From Lentinula raphanica (lineage: Eukaryota; Basidiomycota; Agaricomycetes; Agaricales; Omphalotaceae), in the NCBI GenBank assembly GCA_027919835.1, contig JANVFP010000027.1, positions 682,001 through 746,000 of the forward strand: DNA of 64,000 nucleotides. The letters are read 5' to 3'. This document shows, in pieces, positions 53,518-64,000 of this stretch. Each line of letters opens with the position of its first letter. Position 1 is the first letter of the stretch. The translations under genes and the position numbers were made by a program. The notes under the pieces were generated by a model. That model was not told where the DNA came from. It did not search any database and saw nothing but the letters and a program-made list of their open reading frames with translations.

Positions 53518-54773
53518 ACGATACAATATCTATCGAGAAAGTCGAGGAAGTTCACAGAGAAGTCCACGATGGTCGTGATTCCTCCAATCTAGTTCACCAT
53601 AAAGCGGCTGCACCTCTTTCTGGGAATATTACGCGAAGATCTCCTTCACAACAGGGTTGGCTTTTCACAGTCTTGAACAAGGAAACAAGGACTGCGACAT
53701 ACGGGCCTGTTACGGCTGCCCCACGTATTAATCCATGGTGTTCACTTCCTGATGAAGACATTCTCGACGCGGACATGACTGCGAGAATTCGCAACGATAT
53801 TAGCTCTCAAGTTGAGATCACGACCGTAAATCCTCGGGACCTTATTCGAGATGATCTTTTTAGTGCTGCTGACTTGCGCATTGACGATAACTCTGAGAAA
53901 GAGCCAGTTTTCCGTCGTAGCCAAAGAAAGCCTGCGAAAAGATCTAAAAAGCCCTCTTCTGCCAGCAAAGCACCTGTTCATAATACAACCACTCGCACCT
54001 GTGGACCGGTAGGTGTCGCAACCTCTGCCGGTCAAATTGGCGCTTCAAGCGTTCAAAGTCGATCACAGAGAAAACGCAAAATCACCAGAACGAGCCCCGG
54101 CCGCGAAACCCAGCCTCACTCCCAGTTCTTGACTCTTGGCGATGCTTCCTCAGTTGCGGGCAGTGCTTCGACTGATGGACAACGCGCAGAAACGTCAGCG
54201 ATCCTGGGCCTCCCGCAGTCCTTTGACCCCCTCTCACCTTGTCCCGCTTCTGGCCTGCTACAATCTCAGCCTCCAGCAATTGTTTCCCCTCGGTATGCTA
54301 CCTCTTATGCGATTCCGAGCTTGACATTTGTTTGGAGCCATTCACCTGCTATACAAGCTCTTCCAGAGCAATTACAAATCTATCTGCTCACCGCTCTCGC
54401 CAGAGGGACAGGGGATCTACCTCCTATGAGTGCTGCTTCTCTTAATCAGACACCAGTTGTGGATCAGGAGACTTTAGACATAACCCCCTCGAACAACACT
54501 ACCGCTCTCCCTTCAATGTCAGACCCTCGTCTCGACACGCTTTATTATCACTCATCTGATGAACAACTTCGTGCCGCTTCGGCATCACTCCCAATTGGGT
54601 TGGAATCCACCCGAAGAGATATTGCGCTTGGTAGCGCTTCAGGAGATGTTTGGAGTCCAAACAGAACAACAACAATTGGCGGAGATGTCAAATCGACTGG
54701 AAAGTTAAACGCAGATGACATCGATTCAATCATGCACCAAACGTATACATTCGATTTTAGCACGACGATTTAA
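53518..54773 (+). pseudogene. 3' part of the host gene split by the LTR element
   Basis: The frame is open from the LTR junction to TAA 54,773 and joins in frame to 19,977-20,175 once the insertion is removed. The encoded part is mostly disordered. It has a basic stretch (RRSQRKPAKRSKKPSS), another (RSQRKRKITRTSPGR), and a short ordered piece (SLTFVWSHSPAIQALPEQLQIYLLTALARGTG). No known domain is recognised; the basic patches suggest a nuclear protein. A methionine-started fragment could still be made from an internal start, but no promoter is visible. Confidence 0.65.
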
Positions 54774-55180
54774 GATTTTGGAGACCGTAATGCGATGACA
54801 TATATTTTGCAACCTCGCTACAGCCTACCTACAAGGTTCTCTTTTCTTCTCTGTCTGTACTCAGCCTCGCCCCTCGTTGCTTTCACTACTTCTAATCGCT
54901 GGCAGCCTCACACCTTGTCGCTTTCACTACCACTCTCATACATCTTGATCTGCTACGCTATAGCTGATTCTGTACGCTTCAAAAAATCCAATGTATTTGA
55001 ATGATGACCCGCTTGATTCTCAGTCTCAATAGTAACATAGATATTTCAGTCCATACATGATGAGAAGGTGTAATATCAATAGTACGCTATGCTATAGCTG
55101 ATTTTGTATGCTCCAAATAAATCCAACACGTTTGAATAATGACCTGCTCGTTTTGCAGTCTCAATAATACCGAAAATATT
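54774..55180. other. Intergenic between convergent genes
   Basis: Contains one copy of a duplicated gene tail (see the repeat at 54,950-55,205). Nothing else is seen. Confidence 0.4.
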
Positions 55181-55205
55181 TCAGTCCATACACGAGAAGG
55201 TAATT
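54950..55205. repeat. Tandem 130-bp duplication of the F-box gene tail
   Basis: About 54,952-55,075 and 55,083-55,205 share CTATAGCTGATT, AATCCAA, TTTGAAT and ATTTCAGTCCATACA in the same order. The right copy includes the stop of the F-box/LRR-like gene, so its last codons and 3' flank were duplicated. Confidence 0.7.
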
Positions 55206-56517
55206 TTGAGAAGATTGTTTGAGCGAACGAATGCAACCAAATCAGTGAGAGTCTCTGGGGGAACAACATCACACGGAATGTGAAGAGCAAATGTTTTTAG
55301 TTGGGGAAGATTTTGTGAGATAGGTGTCATGGAACGCCAAGGAATGCATTCCATGCCATGAACTACAGAAATGTCCATATCTTCTAAATTTGGGGTAGAT
55401 CTGAAGAGTGAACCCATCTCGTCGCAATCGAAATCGATGGCAAACGCAAGTTTCAGCGTTTTGAGACTACAGCATGCACGACTGATGAAATTTGCTAAAG
55501 ATCTCAGCATACTGTTTCCAACAACCCGTTGTGAGAGTACGTCCATGCGCCTTTCTTTGCTAGTAGAAAGAAATTCTAGCTTAGACAGATTCGGTGCATA
55601 CATCTGGGGGACGTTGGAAAGGGAAGGTAAAGATTGGTGAATGATCTCGAAACGAATAGAGGAAAGGTGTAGCAGATGAATCGTTTCATTGCGATCGAGA
55701 TCGTGAGGCTCCGCTTGTTCAAAAACCGCAATGGTCAAACGTCTAATATCGGGGAACACATGTAGCAGGGAATGAAGGATTCGAAAGTCACAATCCTCGA
55801 CTTCCAGTGACGATAATCGAGGATAAGTGACACTTTGACGGTCGATATCGTTGGTTGAATCCACGACGGGTTTTATAACACACAGGAGAAATAGGTTGTG
55901 CATGAGAGGGAGAGTGGAGTGTAGACTAGACCAGTGAACGAATTCGCATGTGAGTTGGGTCAATTGGGACCAGGGAAGAATGATCATTTCCTTCAAGAAT
56001 GGTAACGATAGGTGAGAGCCGCACAGAGATGGTGCAATTTCAAACCCAGGGAAATCAGGGACATTCTGGAGATCGTCTAAATCCATGCCAGATATCCATA
56101 TGAGAGTTTTGAGTAGCGGTAATCTTCCTTTGATCGAGGACAATAGTGTGCAAAAGGAAGAGGGAAACATGAGCGTGACGTCCAGCCACCTCTCTGAATG
56201 CTGCGCTAGAAGAGGCAGAATCTGCGTACTCCTGATCTCCGAGTCGTGGCAGTAATAGATTGTGAGAGGACAACTTTGAGATCTCTCAAGGAGGAGATCC
56301 ACGATGTCGGAATTGTGCAACCCAGGGCCAATTTGCGTCCAAAAAAGTGGTTCCCCAATACAAACGTTTCTCCAGAAGCCGCATACTGAGGCAAGTCTAA
56401 CGATGACTTCCCATTGATATGGCTGGCACCAGGGGCTATCTTGCTCAGGACATGATTGAAGATTTCGATGAGCAGTTCCACATGTAATGTCATTACTGGT
56501 GGAGTTTGTGTAGCCAT
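55181..56517 (-). CDS. F-box/LRR-like protein with apparent frameshift
   Basis: ATG 56,517 begins a frame with an F-box-like start (TLHVELLIEIFNHVLSK). After ASHING it loses register. In another frame, the next part (VIVRLASVCGFWRNVC, then IGEPLFWTQIG and LHNSDIVDLLLERSQSCPL) continues as in typical agaricomycete F-box proteins down to TGA 55,181. The long C-terminal part shows irregular leucine-rich repeats (LSSLEVEDCDF, LSKLEFLS, LKTLKLAFAID, LEDMDISVVHG, LKTFALHIP). F-box proteins bring substrates to SCF ubiquitin ligases. I found no usable intron at the shift near 56,415, so this is a one-base frameshift, a sequence error or a young pseudogene. Confidence 0.55.
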
Positions 56518-57188
56518 TGGAGGAAGGAGTGCAGCTGGTGTGGCTGGTGTGGCTGGATAAGATGGAGAAATACTATGTCAGTCCTGCGGACTTGGAAAAT
56601 TCGGAGATTCTTATCTTGTTCTCTCTTCGCGATCGAACACCATTATCTTATACTCACTCAATCATAGATATTCACTGAAATTGTTGGTAACATGGTTGAA
56701 ATCTCAATCGACCGTACGTGTTCTGATCGATACCGTCAAATAGTCAAGTTAGTCACCTCCGTCATTGGCAGTGGGCAGTCATGATAGTCAGAGGGACTCG
56801 AAGTAGAGCTCTGAGTTCAGTGTACCATTGCCGTTCTGTCAAATATTTCAAAATTCTGTTCTTGTTGTCGTAGTAGACATTGTTGACTGATCACATTTCT
56901 AGATGATTGGCGATTAGTACCGGGACTGCCGCCTGCGGTTGCAATACAATGAAGCCAGTAGATTGAAATGAGCAGTACAACAACTGGTAGATGCCATACA
57001 GAATACAGTTCGTATGGGAATCAGGATTGAAATCAGAACAAGCAGCAGTACAATCAATCGGTACATCGCTCATACAGGGCATTGGAAATGAACAAAGAGT
57101 ATATAATAAATCGATCTAGAGATCATGCGCTCGGCTCATGAGGAGCACACTTGTCATGGCTCCGAGACGAAAAGAGCCCGGGTAATTC
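56518..57188. other. Intergenic, no gene recognised
   Basis: Promoter side of the F-box gene and 3' flank of the Tnp2 gene. Short open frames only. A TGGTGTGGC direct repeat lies near 56,536-56,553. Confidence 0.4.
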
Positions 57189-60100
57189 CTACTGAGTAGC
57201 ACAATCCAGATTGTCATAGCTGGTCAGTGGAACATCTTGAATCTCGTTATCGAAGATACATCGTAAGAGCTGCTTCGAATAGGTTTAGACATTACTCCTA
57301 GAGATGATAGTTCAGAGTTAGTACGGTATGCCATTAATGACACTTACCCGTCCTAAACAAAGCACCACTGCCACCTCTGAAGAGAGTTCCCATCTTGCTG
57401 CATGACCCAAAATTTGGTCCATGGCGACAATGTCATAATCTCTCGAAAAAGAACAACATACTGTCCGCGCTTCAAACTCTGCCGCTACGTACTGCGCAAA
57501 CGGGTCAGGAGTCGGTCCAACATAAGTCTTGCTCCGCGTAATGGCCATGGTCATTGCCCCCTGGTAATCGAAGATGTATCGTATCTGCCCTGCGACCCAT
57601 TTACCCTCACGTCCACCATCCGGCCGATAGCAGACGTAGCTGTTACCAATAGCGGTGCTTTTGTCGGTTCCATAGAACCCCTTTGTTGCTGCAACGGAAG
57701 AATAGCAGGTTGGGTTTCCAACCTTTTGTGCGAGTTTGAGAGGCAGTTTGACAGAAACTGGCTTGGCTGGGGTTGAAAAGGCGGGATAGGAACCACTGTT
57801 CTTGATTAACTCGCTGACAGGGAAATTATGCAGATCTTCTTCGTTGTCCTGAGACATCTCAGGGCGCTCTTCCTCGTTTTCTTGAGACATTTCACTGCGC
57901 TTGTCATATCCGTAAGCTTTGTCCAAAAGGAATCCACAGAACTTGAGGAGATCAGGGCAGTCTGGTCTCATTAGCCATCGGCGGAAAGCAGCGCCCTTGC
58001 AGAAGGATTGCAACATTGTCCTTTCGAATTCGCCTACACATGTGATCAGCTGTCTGGGGAATATCGAGTAACTGCTCACTCACCTATCTTATGATTCGTC
58101 GGTATTCTTTGAAGCTTCCCGATCAAATTCTCGAAGGAGAAGTTCCACCACTCGCGCACATTGGCATGGGACTTCATGAAGTCGTGAATGTGAAAAGCAA
58201 GGTGGTGGGATGGGAGCATGAATCCAGGGAAGTCTTGTTTCAGTCCTTCGATATGTGCAACCAAGGAGCGTCGAAATAGGTCAAGGCGGTTGGCAGACAG
58301 ATTGTTGCGACACATGACAATAGATGCACAGGTCAAATGCATAGACGTCTGTAATACGGAGCTCATCCTGGTTGCATCAGTTCCTGCAATTGGCGAGCCT
58401 GTACCCCAAAGACTGATCAAAGCCAGAGGGAGATGGACAGAAAACAAGACCCGCCAATGATCGGCCTTCAAAGTTCCTGCTCGAGAGAAACCTACTTCTG
58501 GAGGGGGCCGAGTTACCCAGGAAGGGGTGATGACCTCTTTCACAGCCTTCTGGACCCTTTTCAAGACATTCACTGAGTCGACTCCAACCGGCACCAACGG
58601 CGTCAATGGCTTGGTCATTCGCTGTAAGGTAAAAGTCAGTATTTCTCGAAGATCAAAGAATTACACGTACCCATTCAATCAATGCTTGTACAAGCTCCGC
58701 TTTTCCATATCTCCCAACCGGAAGGCGATCGATGTCCACGCAAACAAAAACCAATGATATGAAAGGCATTCTGTGAAGATTCGTCCGTAGTTTTGCGTTT
58801 GCTTCGTCGGTGGGCTGAGTCAAAAACCGATGTATATGCCCAATGGATAGCGAACTGTGTAAGTTGAGTTGTTTCGTCAACTCAGTCAACAGCTCGAGAC
58901 GATATTGAGGAGAAATCGTATGACGATCATTATTCTGTGTGTAGTTCGCATGTACATCATGTAGAGATAACCAAGGTATCGAAGGGGGTGGTTTGTGCTT
59001 AGGCTTGAACTGAGGCCATATAAATTGCTCTTGAAGGATACGCTCACAGCGCTAGTATCAAAATCAGGTCGTTGCAAATAGAGATCGGACTTGGAGCACT
59101 CACCCAATCAACCAACACATCCACCAACATGCGCTTAGTTACATCCCGGGTACTAAGTGAAGACTGAAGCTTCAATCTGTGAGCCTCGTCTTTTGGGAAT
59201 TCCATTAGATCGTTGCAAACATAGGCTAGAGAGACCCATTTGCATTTCATCAGCTGCTTCTGAAAGGTTTTCTTATCCACGTCGGACATGGGTGCAACCA
59301 AAGAAAGAAGCTCGTGAAGATCATGCACTCCTTGAAGTCCTCGAGGATCGCGTTCCAATAACACAGAAAGGGATTCTCTCCTCGATAAACGAGCGGTACG
59401 TTCATCAACAGTAATGTTATCCCACTCCACAATCGAAAGGTGTTGATCTTCAGGGATAGGATCAGAGATCAAAAGCTGGATGCTACCCCGCAATTGGCTA
59501 CTAGAGGTCGAGTGGGTCTGTCCCAACGGTGTGAGAGTAGAAGGATGGGGCGGGGGTGTGAAATCATGATAATATGATATATGAACAGGCTTCACTTTCT
59601 TCAGACTGAGCGGTTCTGGATTGTCCAGGCGGAGTGCGTCGCGAAAGAACCGCTGAAGCAAGATGAGAAAAATGGTATGCATGGGCTCAACCAGCAACTG
59701 CGTCGTTGGGTCCCAATATGGCAGGCGCCATAGTTCGGAGTAGCGAGTTCCATAGAAAGACTCTATCTCCACGCGTTCGTCTTTCGTTCCTGCGTCAAGC
59801 CAAGCAGAAGCACCTTTCTTGAGGAAGTCGACATCTGCATGCCCCCAGTTACTATAATCTGTCCTCCCAATGTAAACCAGATGCCAACATGTGCAGATAA
59901 AACAAGTGTGATGAGAAGTCACGTCGAGGAACCCTCCATGTGGACGAGCACATTTGAAATCCATCGACGATGCTGCGATGGCAGCCCGGTGAAGGCGATC
60001 GTTAAATTCCAGACCCATCTGGTGGGTTTTGTAGGTTTGATGAGGCTTCAAGCCGCGACTGTAGGCCTGCGAGAGCTCTGTCACCATCAGACGCCAATAG

Positions 60101-61731
60101 TGGCGGTTTTCGCTGTTCTTTGCATTGGGTTCGTGAGGACCTTGAATGATACCAGGAATATACAACCAAGCGGGGTCATATCGCATAGAGAGTGGTAGAT
60201 TGAGACACGCCAGAGCAGTGACGCCTGTCGAACTTGTCTTTCCATGAAGACGGTTGCCCTCAACGTTGAAATAGTCGGCATGTAATAAGAAGAGCCACCT
60301 TCCCTCGTCTCCGCGCTCTGTTATGAATAGTTTCCCATCTTCTGTGCGGAACGTGCGAACAAATGTGCCGTCTTTGAAAGACCGCATGTTGTCCTCAGGA
60401 AGATCTGGTCGAGAGTCTGTGATATCGTCGCAGAATTTATCGCCATATTGCTCGATTTGCGGTTGAGCAATGAAGCGGCCAAACCATTCATGAAAGGAAT
60501 AGTAATGATAGGTTTTGATAGGTTTGCCGTTTGACAGTAGCTCCGTCCCGCATGGCTCAGAGAGCTCAGTGAGACGTTCCGTACAGTGGGTAGGATATAT
60601 GGGTTTAGGCGAACCTTTACCATAAGTCGGAGGGTATGTGTAGCTGCAATCGGGACACACAGCATGAGGAATGCTAGGGATTTCTAAGTTCAATCTCTTT
60701 TCGAGTGTGCCAATGGATTCCGGAATGTCGTTGAGAGCCTTCTGCTGGGTGAGATTGGGGCCCCCAGCTAGTAGCGTCATCGACAAACCGTAAACTTTGA
60801 GTAGCTTCAATAGTACACTAGATCCTTGTCTCGCTGCTCCTTGGAAGATGCGGGTGACCAGAGCAATGGTATAAGCTATCAACGTTGGAGTGTTCCATCT
60901 ATCGTTGAGATCTTCAAATGCAGCCTCTGTGAAATTGTATAATTAGAGCCTCATCACGTCGAGCAGGGCGTTTGAATGATACATACTGTTGTCGATTCGG
61001 ATAGGCGATGTATTGTTTGGATATTGCCTCCTCCAATGGTCCACAGCCTCCTCCAACGCGTGCAACTTTTTCAGAATGACATCGACTTGGGAAGCTGCGG
61101 CTTCGTTTTTGACATCGCCTACTGAGCGTGAAACGTAGCTGAGCGAGGATTCCACACTTTCGAGGGTGCGATGGATAGTTTCGAGTGTCGGTTCATTGGA
61201 AAGGTCTTCGAGATGTTGGCCAGCTTGAGCGAGGACGACTTCAAGACGATCGGCGGCTTTGATGGCTTTCTTTGCATATGCGCTGGTTATTTTCAAAGTC
61301 TTGAAACTTTCAACCATGCCGTCGTCTCCGTCTGCCACCGAAGTTGACAAGCGGACTGTCGTTTTTTCAATCGCATTCTGTGATACGCGTTAGAACCGAA
61401 ACATCAAAAATTGACGAACGCTGACCGCCAAATTGTCGACCAATGCAGACTCGACTGAAGGATCCATCGATCGATGAGCCACTGACTCACGATTGAGCAA
61501 ACCCTTGGCCGTCGCATCTAGATCATCGTCCGAAGGAGCACTCGAGGAGACACCACGATTCTTCTTTTCTTTGTCGAGAAGGCGCTTCACAGGATTCCTG
61601 GAAGATACAGGAGCCGTAGTGGTTCCAGATTCGGCGACAGTTGCATTGACCGGAGGCGGAGACTCTCTGGCGATGGACTTTGCTAAAAAATCCGCATAAC
61701 GATGGGGTTTTTTCCCTTTGCCTGCTGACAT
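57189..61731 (-). CDS. Tnp2-type (CACTA-like) transposase, apparently intact
   Basis: Exons run from ATG 61,731 (MSAGKGKKPHRYADFL) through NLAV|NAIE, RIDNS and EAAFEDLNDRWNT into a 1.8-kb central exon. Smaller exons lead on to LCLGR|QLLRCIFDNEIQDVP and TAG 57,189. The N-terminus is disordered, then helical. The central part has zinc-type pairs (CPDCSYTYPP ... CTERLTELSEPCG). The transposase core has HADYFNVEGN, STGVTALACLNLPLSMRYDP, GIIQGPHEPN, RAAIAASSMDFKCAR and HTCFICTCWH, in the order I know from Tnp2/Transposase_21 proteins of basidiomycetes. No in-frame stop was found, so it may be functional. I did not find the element's terminal repeats. A decayed relative lies at 300-2003. Confidence 0.75.
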
Positions 61732-62116
61732 GGCGATAACAAGAGACCTAGTCTTGATATGAATATGAGACTCGCACTGATAGCGGACAGGAATGTACCT
61801 ATCTTTGATTTATATTTCTGTACTATCGAGGGAGCAGACAAGAATCGATGTGCATTTTTATCTGTCAGCTTCTCACTGTTGTCAATATGATATGGCATTG
61901 TTACAATGATGAGATTCTACATAGGCAAGTTGAACATGAAGTCCTGAGCGTACTCCATACCAGTATATCATTTTCAGAATTGAGAGCATTATATCGAAGT
62001 AGAATAGTCGAACGTTACAAAGATCGTACCAAAATCACTTAAGTGAATGAACGTTCGATATGATTGCGCTTCTAGTCACAAGAACATACAACTATTTCGA
62101 TGGAGGAATGAGAAAA
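61732..62116. other. 5' flank of the Tnp2 gene
   Basis: The first 120 bp are shared with the 5' flank of the decayed copy (2004-2125), so they belong to the element. No coding signal is seen. Confidence 0.45.
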
Positions 62117-64000
62117 CTATGAAACACTTTCAGACCTACGAACAAGATCATACTGAACGAACTGGTCCAAGTTCTTGAGTAGCTCGCCATTAGGCCCCTG
62201 GAGCATGACCTCATGGGTTTCGTCCAACAAATTCGATCGAAGAACAGGGTAAGCAATCACCGAGCTAGAAGTTGGGCAGTGGCAATAAGACCAAGGAGGC
62301 ACCACGGCGAGCAGGGTGTCCCACTTGTCTGGAACACTTGGTCGATCGAGTAATGTGAATTCTGCCATGGGATTCACGCTCCACGTCCAGGGTATGGAGG
62401 TCATATCGACCTCGATGACGAGTCGACTAGATGCGAAGCCTTTATCACCAATTGTGCGACGAACTTCTTGACGAATACGGCGCTCTTTGATGTGTAAAAT
62501 CGCTCGAAAAAGAAACAAATTTTGTTCACGTTGGTGTCTTGGTCCTTCATTGATAGGAAAGGCCGGCTGATACATTGGATGTACTGTGTACGTTGTCAGC
62601 CGGGAACGCGCAAGTCAACAGCAAGAAAATTAACCTAAGCGACTCTTTTTGAACAGAGGGCATTGAGCTCGGTGTTGTGACTCCCAGTGCGCAATTTGAC
62701 AGGCTTTGGAACAGTATGCAACACTTTTACACCTTGCACAAAACATGCCTTTCACAGAGAATGAACTTTGCGTGCACTAGAAGAAGCACTTTATAAGACT
62801 CAGCGCACATTCATGGCGAAAGATACGCACGTCTTTGTTGCTACAAAACTCCATACCTTTCGAATAGCAGACCTCTCGCACCTGCTTCAATTTTGAGTCC
62901 AGAAGCTCACTCGCCAATAATACCCAGGTAGCACCAAATTTGCCTGAAGGTACCCACTCGGCGAGTGATAAACCTGACGAGATCTTCGATTCCATAAAAC
63001 CACGCGCAATATCGGCAACGCGTTCGCGATGAATGGAACAATGAAGAATAGTGGAGATGGATTCATGGAGCACTTTATGCAGAGCGGAGTAGGACTCGAG
63101 GAACTCGCGCGAATTCGCATGACCATCCACTGGATTATCATGCAGCCAAGTATGAGTCTTGGCAATCAAACGAAGAAGATTCGTTTCAAGAACTTTTCTG
63201 ATCCAAGCTGGACCACCCATCATCGAAAGTGAGAAAAATCGGCACAATACAGGACACAGTCAGAGGGTATCCAGTCCTGCGTCGCGTTGCTGAATGGTGA
63301 CAAAGCTTCGACTTGATGGCGCCACAGTTTGCCATGCCTTTGACAAAGAAACCGAGTTCATGCAAAGTTGCGAGAGGGCGAAAGAATTTGAGCCCCGTGG
63401 TAGCAATAAGGTACCCTTGGCTCGTGTAGTTGGGACATATCGAAGGACTGGAGTCGTGATATTCATCGAGTACAGATAGCCATGTCTGTCGAAGAGTGAG
63501 GCCGGTAAGAGATGGACACAACTCGTCTGCAATGTGAACAAACGTCCACAATGGTGAACCATCCAGGCTACACCCGATAGATTTCACCGAGGAAGTGTCT
63601 CCGAACCAATCGAGGAATGTGACAACTTCCTGATGAGTGCTTTTCCGCCAAGGAAGTTTGAACGCAAGAATCCACAGTCGGGCCAATGCTTTCACGAATC
63701 GAGGAGAAGCCATGAGTTTCGTGAAGAAAGTAGATTTGTCGGCGCTATTGCCATTGTGTATGGGGCCAATGGTGTTCAGAAACGACATGACAGCATGGAT
63801 ACAAGCAGTGCAACTATCCGTTGTATCACGGTCAAGGGATGCGCTGTCTCGTATACGTCTAGGCTTTGAAGGAGGGCTACGATCCACGACAGTAAGCGAG
63901 GCCACCGGGGAGAAATGATGTTGAATCGGGCGGGGAAAGAAGAGATATTAGCAAAGGCTGGGTGGATATCTTCATTGCCGTGATAGCTTTCTTTACACAT
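62117..64000 (-). CDS. MYND-type zinc finger protein, partial
   Basis: Runs off the right edge. Helical exons (FVKALARLWILAFKLPWR ... LGLKFF-like TGLKFFRPLATLHELGFF; GPAWIRKVLETNLLRLIAKT) precede a MYND finger near 62,650-62,760: FCARCKSVAYCSKACQ then IAHWESQHRAQC. This is the usual C-x2-C, YCS-x2-CQ, HW, H, C pattern. A C-terminal region (62,117-62,575) ends at a stop near 62,117. This layout is very common in agaricomycete proteins of unknown role; MYND fingers bind proline-rich peptides. At least three introns are needed. The start lies beyond the window or in the poorly resolved stretch after 63,780. Confidence 0.7.

Overview
The window looks like nuclear DNA of an agaricomycete (mushroom-forming basidiomycete). 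Protein-coding genes are broken by many 45-75 bp GT-AG introns. The gene families seen (KDZ transposase with a CxC-type cysteine cluster, Tnp2-type transposase, F-box/LRR-like and MYND-finger proteins, intron-bearing retrotransposon side genes) are typical of that group. About two thirds of the window is mobile DNA.

Layout. 0.3-2.0 kb (-) is a decayed Tnp2-type transposase, a relative of the intact one at 57.2-61.7 kb. A near-perfect 292-bp hairpin lies at 2.47-2.76 kb. Host-like genes follow: a RING-finger gene (3.6-4.5 kb, +); a 6.7-kb coiled-coil gene with dozens of small exons (5.6-12.3 kb, -) that contains a tandemly amplified exon-intron unit; a small single-pass membrane protein (13.9-14.3 kb, -); an unidentified three-exon gene (15.7-16.8 kb, +); and a membrane-anchored coiled-coil gene (17.6-18.3 kb, -) with a decayed copy beside it.

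From 20.0 to 54.8 kb there is a three-level nest. A host gene (19,977-20,175 plus 53,518-54,773, +) is split by a 33.3-kb Ty3/Gypsy-type LTR element read on the minus strand (LTRs 20,176-21,873 and 51,816-53,513; 4-bp duplication GCGA). The element has gag, protease and pol in three frames. Each is joined to the next by a canonical -1 slippery heptamer that abuts the stop codon. It also carries two intron-containing genes in antisense (A at 22.3-25.1 kb; B at 25.9-43.9 kb). Gene B is itself split by a 16.0-kb KDZ DNA transposon (26,895-42,883; 166-bp terminal inverted repeats; 7-bp duplication CATATCA). The KDZ element holds its transposase (-), an SPT5-like NGN/KOW gene (+), a large low-complexity gene (+), inverted subterminal repeat arrays and a second perfect hairpin. 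Removing each insertion with one duplication copy restores an open frame in the gene it interrupts.

Right of the nest are an F-box/LRR-like gene with an apparent frameshift (55.2-56.5 kb, -), an apparently intact Tnp2-type transposase gene (57.2-61.7 kb, -), and a MYND-finger gene running off the right edge (62.1-64.0 kb, -).

Exon joins were worked out by eye from GT-AG sites and frame continuity. Family names rest on recognised motifs, not database searches.
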